A stretch of 64,000 nucleotides of DNA from Butyrivibrio sp. (GTDB lineage Bacteria > Bacillota > Clostridia > Lachnospirales > Lachnospiraceae), in contig JAMPEU010000014.1 in the NCBI GenBank assembly GCA_023664865.1, forward strand, positions 23,334 to 87,333, given 5' to 3'. Shown in pieces: positions 57,690 to 64,000 of the stretch (the first letter of the stretch is position 1; each line of letters opens with the position of its first letter). A program made the position numbers and the translations under genes. The notes beneath the pieces are model-generated. The model ran no database searches. It was not told where the DNA came from and saw nothing but the letters and a program-made list of their open reading frames with translations.

Positions 57690-58083
57690 CCCGCACCTCA
57701 CATTCAATGATGTTAAATCTGGCAAATTCCGGGATTGCATTTTTGATTGCTTGTTCTACATTCAAGGTTGTATGCATGGCTGTGTCCAAAATGATTGAGC
57801 CAACTGGATATACAGGCTCTTCCAATTTCCTGCATCGGAGATCATCATAATTTGTACAAATCGGTATGTTGTTCTGGCGCGACAAATAATCCACCATGGC
57901 TAGTAGATAAAATGTCTCCGGATACCATGCTGAATCATACAGTTTACGGATTTCATTGCTCTTTAAGGTATCTAGGATAAAAAGCAGATCCCCTTTATCT
58001 TTTACCAAATGACATACATTGCTTTTATATACACCGAAAGAAGTTCTATATGGCTGCTGTTCTGCCTTTTTTGTTGCAATCAT
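57679..58083 (-). CDS. Hypothetical protein with a YDSAWYPETFYLLAMVDYLS core
   Basis: The ATG at 58083 has GGGGTG at a good distance and gives 134 residues; in-frame GTG at 58092 and ATG at 58089 are alternatives. The central block WYPETFYLLAMVDYLSRQN and then YDDLRCRKLEEPVYP look like a conserved small family, but I do not know a function. It has no membrane helix. A decayed second copy of its C-terminal part lies at 58674-58780. Confidence 0.6.
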   Translation of the reverse strand: MIATKKAEQQPYRTSFGVYKSNVCHLVKDKGDLLFILDTLKSNEIRKLYDSAWYPETFYLLAMVDYLSRQNNIPICTNYDDLRCRKLEEPVYPVGSIILDTAMHTTLNVEQAIKNAIPEFARFNIIECEVRDVV

Positions 58084-58237
58084 GACCATCACCCCACATT
58101 AACCATAAATTAGATATTTTAAATTATTTCAGACAGCCATGTCCGGCAGTTTACCGCTGGGATAAACTTTTCCGCTGCTGATACTTTAGTCACTTTATAT
58201 ATCGGTTTCTGCTGACAAACTCATAATATCAGCAGCA

Positions 58238-58678
58238 TTACACAAGCTGCTTCCCATACTGTTTCAGATACGTCTCTGCCCGGTTTAACGGCAGACCAAT
58301 TATCTTTTCCTGAAGTCTTTTTAGAATAGCCTCATCATCAAGACCATCTTCCTGTCCCAATTCAATAATAAGTCTTATTTTAATTTTATCAGATTCAGTT
58401 TCAATAACAGTTCCACCCATAATGTTTACCAGCCTTTCTTCATTTTTGTTTCCATTTGTGATATGCGTAACAATAGTGTTTACAAATCCTTTCAAATCTA
58501 TCAGTTCATCATCTGTTAATTCGCCTTCCTGATGCACACGTTCCATTTCATCCCTAAAATAAGCTAATGACTCTATCGCTTTTTCAATATTGCTTTCCGA
58601 TGCGATTTCTTTTTCGTATCGAGCAATATAGAATGGAATATATCTATATACATTTTCAACATTATATCTTTTATCCAA
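58238..58678 (-). CDS. Hypothetical 146-residue protein, possibly chimeric
   Basis: The first 25 residues (DKRYNVENVYRYIPFYIARY) line up with the tail of the protein at 57679-58083 (IILDTAMHTTLNVEQAIKNA region). The middle is helical and acidic, and the last 60 residues match the remnant at 55635-55826. The present start therefore lies inside a decayed copy of the neighbouring gene family. Whether it is translated is unclear; no good ribosome site precedes the ATG. Function unknown. Confidence 0.5.
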   Translation of the reverse strand: MDKRYNVENVYRYIPFYIARYEKEIASESNIEKAIESLAYFRDEMERVHQEGELTDDELIDLKGFVNTIVTHITNGNKNEERLVNIMGGTVIETESDKIKIRLIIELGQEDGLDDEAILKRLQEKIIGLPLNRAETYLKQYGKQLV

Positions 58679-58780
58679 AATGATTAAACCAACAGAAACT
58701 ATAAGGTTCTTTTAATTTCTTGCATCAAGAAATATCGTAATTTGCGCAAATGTATTGTAAGTTGCTATCTTGACATATTT
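58674..58780 (-). pseudogene. Decayed fragment of the 57.7-kb hypothetical gene
   Basis: With one frame change and an internal stop this stretch reads SNLQYICANYDIS-stop-CKKLKEPY, matching NNIPICTNYDDLRCRKLEEPV of the intact gene. It follows the hsdS stop and leads into the 146-codon frame. Confidence 0.65.
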
Positions 58781-58785
58781 TTTCT

Positions 58786-60009
58786 TTATACAAACATCTG
58801 TTGTAGCAATCCTTTCTTGATATTCTTCCATGTTTCAAGTTTCTGTTGCTTTATCTGAATTACTTCATCAATCGTAAACAGCAGTTCAGCTATTCTCTCC
58901 TGTTCCTCACTATCCGTTGGATATTGAATCTTTACCCTGCTCAATTCCTTTGCTTGTATATGGACAATGGATTTCCCTTGTGCAATTTGGGCTATTCTGC
59001 TTTTTGCCTGACAATTCAGTATATAACTCATAATTCTTCCATCAACTATATCTGAACGAAATATATATAAATCTCCTGCAAGAATTACTCCTTCTCTCAT
59101 CACACAAGTTGCTGTAGAAATTTCTTCTGCACTTTCACCTGAGGTCGGTATAACAACGTCACCCATTTTGCTATAATACTTATCTTCAACTATAGCTTTT
59201 GTTTTTCTTTTAATTTCATATGTAACTTCATTGTATGTAGTGTAAAGTTCTCCATACAATATAAAGGGATTTCCTGTTTCAGAAATATCGGCTTTCGATA
59301 ATGAAGCGCCTTTAATGAATACTCCCAAATTTCCAATTTCCTGTTCTTCCCACTCCGGATAATCACTTCCATCCTCTTTCTTAAATCTTACTTCTTGTGA
59401 GAAAATTTTCTGCATCACACCCTTTTTCTTTTCTTCCCACAATGCAACTTCTGATTCTATGGCACTAATAGTATCATCAATAGATTCAAATAATTCTAAT
59501 ATTTTTTCTTCCTCTTTCTTATCTTTAGGCAAACAAACTTCCATATTTAAAAAATCATCTACCGGAACATTCAACAACCCATGATTTCTTGCACCTTCCG
59601 CACAAATTTCATAAACCCCTTTATACCATTTCTGGCTATCAAAATATTTAACCATAAAATCTGATTGTTCAGCATCTTTTAAGGAAAAACAGATATACAA
59701 AGTTGATAATGCCCCCATATCAAACATATCCAACCTTTTTATGGAACCATAATCATATCCCACAGAATAACTCTTATTATATGCAAATTCACCATTCTTC
59801 AATAGGTAATATCCCGACATATCTTTACTTGCTACTACTTTATTAAAATATGTCCTTTGATCAACCAATCCATCCAATGACGAAATTGTAAGCGGCAAAT
59901 CTGTTTCATTGTTAGAGTTTTTTCTATTAACTCTGTCTGCTATATCTGATAGTTTTAATACTTTCCACTCACCTTTAAACTCTGGAAATCGCAATTTTGG
60001 TTCTGCCAT
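58786..60009 (-). CDS. hsdS: Type I restriction enzyme specificity subunit HsdS
   Basis: The 407-residue subunit has two target-recognition domains (about 12-185 and 215-385), each followed by a helical spacer (KEEEKILELFESIDDTISAI and SEEQERIAELLFTIDEVIQI). It sets the bipartite DNA target of the methylase and nuclease. The ATG at 60009 has AGGGAG upstream and lies 13 bases after hsdM; an open extension overlaps hsdM and is unlikely. The second half begins with sequence much like the first (FPEFKGEW versus YPEWEEQE), as usual. Confidence 0.92.
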   Translation of the reverse strand: MAEPKLRFPEFKGEWKVLKLSDIADRVNRKNSNNETDLPLTISSLDGLVDQRTYFNKVVASKDMSGYYLLKNGEFAYNKSYSVGYDYGSIKRLDMFDMGALSTLYICFSLKDAEQSDFMVKYFDSQKWYKGVYEICAEGARNHGLLNVPVDDFLNMEVCLPKDKKEEEKILELFESIDDTISAIESEVALWEEKKKGVMQKIFSQEVRFKKEDGSDYPEWEEQEIGNLGVFIKGASLSKADISETGNPFILYGELYTTYNEVTYEIKRKTKAIVEDKYYSKMGDVVIPTSGESAEEISTATCVMREGVILAGDLYIFRSDIVDGRIMSYILNCQAKSRIAQIAQGKSIVHIQAKELSRVKIQYPTDSEEQERIAELLFTIDEVIQIKQQKLETWKNIKKGLLQQMFV

Positions 60010-60022
60010 ACACAAACACTCC

Positions 60023-61570
60023 CTATAATCCAAGCTGTGCCAAAAGTTCATTTGCTTTTGCAACAGCTTCCTTCTCTCTTTTTTCTATCTCTGCAAGCGC
60101 CAGCCGGTTTGCTTTTATATCAATCTCTTTTTCTTCCTCAAATGTATCAACATATCGGGGAATATTCAGGTTATATCCATTATCCTTTATTTCATCTTTC
60201 TTTGCTATATAGCAAAACTTATCAACATTCTTTCTGCTTATATATGCCGAAATAATCCGGTCAATATCTTCATCAGTAATGATATTCTGGTTTGTTCCGG
60301 AAGTATAATATTTCGATGCATCAATAAAACAAATATCATCTGAATTACCATTCCTGTTTTTCTTCAAAACAAGCACACAAACAGGAATAGAAGTTCCATG
60401 AAACATATTCGCCGGAAGCCCGATAACAGCATCTATACAATTCAGGGTATCAATCAGATATCTGCGGATTTTCTCTTCCGCCCCACCCCTAAAAAGCACA
60501 CCATGCGGCAGAAGTACCGCAACCCTGCCATCATCCGCCATATGGTAAGCCATATGCTCCACAAATGCCAAATCTGCTTTGGATGCAGGGGCAAGCACTC
60601 CAGCACCCGAATATCGCGGGTCTGCTTCATAGGACTTCCCCATCGTATGATGCGCTGAATATGGCGGATTGCTTACCTGTATCTGGAAAGTCTCATTGTT
60701 AAAGTTGTCCCTTTTTAATGTATCATCATTGTAAGTTGTGAATTTCTTATAAGGAACACCATGCATCAAAAGGTTCATTCTGAGCAGATTGTAGGTCGTT
60801 CCATTTAATTCCTGCGCATAGAAATGGGTTACATCATGGGATTCCACCTGCTCCTGAACCTGAAGAAGTAACGAACCTGAACCAGCACAGGGATCACATG
60901 CCGACACCACCTCTGAAAGCCCTGCTGTCGCCAGTTTTGCCAGCAGTTCACAGGCACATGTAGGAGAGAAAAATTCCCCGCCTTTCTTCCCTGCATCTGA
61001 CTGGAATAATCCAATCAGTATCATATATGCCGTTCCGAGAATATCCACATGTTCCCCGCTCAAGTCAAAAGAGATATCGCCAATCTTCAATATGATTTTA
61101 CTGATTAGGTCGGTTCGCTGTGAAACTTCTTTTCCCAAGTCCTTATCCTGTAAATTCATATCATCAAACAACTTATCAAATGCCGTCTCCGACTCCTGCC
61201 CTATTGTGGAAGCAGTCAGTTCAGAGATTGCCGTTTCAAAATGTTCTATGGAAAAATCTGCTTCCTTGATTTCTGATATGAAGCTGTTAAACAGATATTT
61301 TGGCTCGATGATATATCCAAGATGCTCTATCGCCCACTCTTTGACAACCGGAGCCAGTTCTTCATCTTCAAGCGCCTGTCTGTATGTCACACCATCTTTC
61401 CTAAGCAGCTCATCCATATAGCTTTCCGTCCGTTCAGAAAGATAACGATAAAAAATAACCCCAAGAATATAATCTTTAAATTTGGAACTGTCCATATTGC
61501 CCCGCAGGTCATTGGCAATCGCCCATAATTTATTCGCCAGTTCCCTTGACTGCTCGCTCTGCACTGCCAT
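60023..61570 (-). CDS. hsdM: Type I restriction enzyme DNA-methyltransferase subunit HsdM
   Basis: The 515-residue protein has the N-terminal helical domain and an N6-adenine methylase domain with the SAM motif DPCAGSGS (226-233) and catalytic NPPY (301-304). It methylates adenine at the site chosen by HsdS and forms the M2S core. It is 4 bases after hsdR and 13 before hsdS. Confidence 0.95.
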   Translation of the reverse strand: MAVQSEQSRELANKLWAIANDLRGNMDSSKFKDYILGVIFYRYLSERTESYMDELLRKDGVTYRQALEDEELAPVVKEWAIEHLGYIIEPKYLFNSFISEIKEADFSIEHFETAISELTASTIGQESETAFDKLFDDMNLQDKDLGKEVSQRTDLISKIILKIGDISFDLSGEHVDILGTAYMILIGLFQSDAGKKGGEFFSPTCACELLAKLATAGLSEVVSACDPCAGSGSLLLQVQEQVESHDVTHFYAQELNGTTYNLLRMNLLMHGVPYKKFTTYNDDTLKRDNFNNETFQIQVSNPPYSAHHTMGKSYEADPRYSGAGVLAPASKADLAFVEHMAYHMADDGRVAVLLPHGVLFRGGAEEKIRRYLIDTLNCIDAVIGLPANMFHGTSIPVCVLVLKKNRNGNSDDICFIDASKYYTSGTNQNIITDEDIDRIISAYISRKNVDKFCYIAKKDEIKDNGYNLNIPRYVDTFEEEKEIDIKANRLALAEIEKREKEAVAKANELLAQLGL

Positions 61571-61574
61571 GTTC

Positions 61575-64000
61575 TCAATCTCCTTCTGCCGTATATTTAT
61601 TGTACATTTCTGATATAAACAACTGTATCGCCTTTATCCGCTTTGTCATTTGCAGCAGCCCCAAATTAAGGTCATGCAGTTCAATGCGGATTGTTTCTTT
61701 CGTAACTGCCTTGTCATTTGCAAAATACTGTACCAAGATATCTGTCACTTTCCTGCTTGGCACATCGTTTTCTTTTGAAAACGCTTCTATGTCATCTGTC
61801 ATCCGCTCTTTCTCATACTCTTCATATGCTTTTATGATATCCTCTTCCGGATCAAGGTCGAAGAACCGGAGATTAATGAAGTCAGCCATAATGTCTTTCT
61901 TATAACGCATCTTTTCATTATCAGAACGTTCAATCTCCCTAAGAATCAGGTCAACAGACTTCTTCATTTCTTCCTTGTCTTTCCGGTTAATGTCTTTCAG
62001 GAGGTTAAGGATATAGACCACATTGATTTTATCCGTCCTTACCAGCTCTATATTGAAATCCACATCTACAAGGACAGATTCTTTCCCTCTTTCCCTGTCT
62101 TTTTTCATCTGATCATAAAATGTCAGATACCATGACTTATAATCATAGTACTCCGCCTCGTCCAGAAATACATCCAAGTCTGCCTGCTCAAATTTTGAAA
62201 ATGTTTTTAAAGTAGAATATACGCCTGCAAGACTCCTGAATGCAATCACATAAGCCCTCTGCTCGTTTTCATCTATGATATTTCCGGCATCATCCGGATT
62301 CTCGCAGACTGCCCTTAATTCTTCCGCTTTCTTCCGATATTCCGACAGATAAAACTCATAAGACTGTAGAAGGAACTCATTTGGGTTCCCGTCTCCTGAA
62401 AACAGTTTCAGGGCATTGTCCTGTGCTGTTTTAATATTCCTGTATGTCACAATCTGTCCGTACCGCTTTGTTGCCTTATCCACCCGGTTCGTCCTTGAAT
62501 ATGCCTGTAGCAGACCATGCCATTCAAGGTTTTTATCCAGTATCAGAAGATTCGTAGGTTTGGAATCAAATCCGGTCAGCATCATGTCAACTACGAGAAG
62601 CAAGTCCACCTGCGGGAGATCTTTCTGCTTCATTCTCTTTATAATATCTTTTCTGTACCCGTCAAATGTGTCCAGTTCAAAAGAAGTCTGAAACATCTCA
62701 TTATAGTCATTCATGCACTTTTGCAGTTTATCTTTTGATGTTTCATCACAGCCGTCCTCCATATCTTCGTTACTCTGGCAGTGATAGATGGCGGCAATCC
62801 GGTATCCCTTGTTATTATGCTTTTTCAAAAATTCATAGTATTTCAAAAGGATATCCACCCTGTCTACTGCAAATAAAGCAGTATAAACATCTTTTCCCTC
62901 CGGATGCACATGCTGCTCCAAATGCTCTAATATATCAACGGCTATTTTTTCCAATCGGTCATCATCGTGGTAAATTTTTGTTATGTCAATCCCCTTTTGC
63001 TTACAATATACAGGATCGTCAATCTTGGAAATGTCAATGTCTTTTCCATCCGGCACTTTGGATATATTGATATTTCTCATGTATTCCACAGAGAAACGAA
63101 GCACATTTCCATCCGCGATTGCTTCTTTGATCATGTAACGGTGGATACAGGGATTTAATGTGCCTGCCTTGAAAATGTCGGCTGTGGTTCTTTTGTTTGC
63201 ACCTTTATTTTTATCAAAAATCGGTGTCCCGGTAAACCCGATATAATCTGCATTTCGGAAATGCTTTTCAATCTCCCCATGCATCTTACCGAATTGTGAG
63301 CGGTGGCACTCATCTATGATAAAAACACATCGTTTTTCTTTCAATGTATCCATTACCAGCGCATACTTTGTCTTCTTAACAGCAATCGCCATTTTTTGAA
63401 TCGTGGTAATAATCATTGCTTTGGAAGAATCCGAAAGCGCATTTACCAACTGTCTTGTATTTTCGGTATTATCGACACATCCATCTTCAAAGGAATTGTA
63501 TTCGTCAACTGTCTGGTCGTCCAGATCCTTCCTGTCTATAAGGAAAAATACTTTGTCTATTGAAGCATCATCCCGAAGAAGCGTAGCCAGTTTAAAACTC
63601 GTCAGCGTCTTCCCTGAACCTGTGGTGTGGAAAACATACCCCGAAAGATGGCTGCCCTTTATCCGCTCAAATGCCTTCTTGACAGCATAAACCTGGTAAG
63701 GCCGCATAACCATCAGTACAGGCTCAGTTTCCTTAATCACGATAAATTTATTAAGCATTTCCGTAATGGCGAACCTGTCAAGGAAATCATTGGTAAATGG
63801 GATAAGTTTATTGATTCTTGTGTTTTCATCATCTGTCCAGAAAAACACAAGGGATTTCAATATATTGTTCCTTGTGCCATCTGGCTTGATTTCATTTGCA
63901 TTCGCAAAATATTTGGTCTGTGCAGAATTGGAAACGATAAATATTTGGATATACCGGAACAATCCCTTAAAAGAGTCCTTCCTGTATCTGTTGATCTGGT
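61575..64000 (-). CDS. hsdR: Type I restriction enzyme endonuclease/translocase subunit HsdR, N-terminus beyond the window
   Basis: The open frame continues through the right edge; about 807 residues are visible, beginning QINRYRKDSFKGLF. Motor motifs are HTTGSGKTLTSFK (Walker A), DECHRSQFGK (Walker B region) and MLTGFDSKPTNLLILDK plus YSRTNR. The C-terminal helical domain that contacts HsdM is complete. The N-terminal PD-(D/E)XK nuclease domain lies outside the window. A TTG at 63962 is not the true start, since coding continues upstream without a break. Confidence 0.93.
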   Translation of the reverse strand, partial: QINRYRKDSFKGLFRYIQIFIVSNSAQTKYFANANEIKPDGTRNNILKSLVFFWTDDENTRINKLIPFTNDFLDRFAITEMLNKFIVIKETEPVLMVMRPYQVYAVKKAFERIKGSHLSGYVFHTTGSGKTLTSFKLATLLRDDASIDKVFFLIDRKDLDDQTVDEYNSFEDGCVDNTENTRQLVNALSDSSKAMIITTIQKMAIAVKKTKYALVMDTLKEKRCVFIIDECHRSQFGKMHGEIEKHFRNADYIGFTGTPIFDKNKGANKRTTADIFKAGTLNPCIHRYMIKEAIADGNVLRFSVEYMRNINISKVPDGKDIDISKIDDPVYCKQKGIDITKIYHDDDRLEKIAVDILEHLEQHVHPEGKDVYTALFAVDRVDILLKYYEFLKKHNNKGYRIAAIYHCQSNEDMEDGCDETSKDKLQKCMNDYNEMFQTSFELDTFDGYRKDIIKRMKQKDLPQVDLLLVVDMMLTGFDSKPTNLLILDKNLEWHGLLQAYSRTNRVDKATKRYGQIVTYRNIKTAQDNALKLFSGDGNPNEFLLQSYEFYLSEYRKKAEELRAVCENPDDAGNIIDENEQRAYVIAFRSLAGVYSTLKTFSKFEQADLDVFLDEAEYYDYKSWYLTFYDQMKKDRERGKESVLVDVDFNIELVRTDKINVVYILNLLKDINRKDKEEMKKSVDLILREIERSDNEKMRYKKDIMADFINLRFFDLDPEEDIIKAYEEYEKERMTDDIEAFSKENDVPSRKVTDILVQYFANDKAVTKETIRIELHDLNLGLLQMTKRIKAIQLFISEMYNKYTAEGD

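Noticed and set aside
61575-63962. TTG at 63962 as the hsdR start
   Set aside because: The frame continues upstream to the window edge with family-like sequence, so the gene is cut by the edge.

Overview
The window looks like a chromosomal segment of a Lachnospiraceae-type clostridium (Bacillota). The reasons are the gene order murE-priA-def-fmt-yugP-rsmB-rlmN-prpC-pknB-rsgA, a CIRCE-controlled groESL operon, the ssrA/smpB/rnr/secG block, the glgC-glgD pair, strong purine-rich Shine-Dalgarno sites, and moderate GC with AT-rich intergenic DNA. Family placement is inference from these traits; there is no rRNA in the window. Almost every gene is on the minus strand; the exception is a tetR-type regulator at 3637-4227.

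Layout, left to right. 1-4227: a secreted GLUG-like protein (cut by the left edge), an MMPL/RND exporter and a divergent TetR-type regulator. 4240-16849: the housekeeping translation / cell-wall / Ser-Thr kinase operon, read from murE down to rsgA. 17118-25214: a PfkB sugar-phosphate kinase, recJ, a chemoreceptor, tmRNA, smpB, rnr and secG. 25303-38511: nine tightly spaced genes with small or no gaps. In transcription order these are a LytTR response regulator, a dCache chemoreceptor-like protein, a one-piece amino-acid ABC transporter, a 5'-nucleotidase, a STAS protein, a SpoIIE phosphatase with a C-terminal histidine-kinase-type ATPase, and a three-gene sugar ABC transporter. 38975-43865: an LRR_5 protein, a MoxR AAA+ ATPase, a VWA/metallopeptidase-like protein and a metallo-beta-lactamase-fold hydrolase. 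43956-55395: rel, groEL/groES, a degenerate GGDEF protein, dCMP deaminase, greA, glgD/glgC, and a LysM protein with a lipoprotein. 55396-64000: an accessory region with a decayed AAA-ATPase/nuclease pair, duplicated small genes and a type I restriction-modification system (hsdS, hsdM, hsdR) that runs off the right edge.

The strongest candidate for an undescribed system is the nine-gene unit. It puts partner-switching parts (SpoIIE-type phosphatase plus ATPase, STAS antagonist) next to an ABC transporter whose C-terminus looks like a degenerate RsbW-type ATPase domain, with no sigma factor gene in the unit. My reading is that partner switching here may act on transport, not on transcription. 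The chemoreceptor-like protein carries residues matching the amino-acid-binding dCache motif, and the unit is preceded by paired LytTR-type boxes and a long leader.

The second notable layer is a set of intergenic palindromes at 11.3, 12.5, 41.6, 43.1 and 48.8 kb, with partial copies at 3.6, 40.0 and 41.7 kb. Within a family the cores are conserved while the stem arms differ in sequence yet stay complementary. This is compensatory change visible inside the window, and it points to selection on, or copying through, a folded form.
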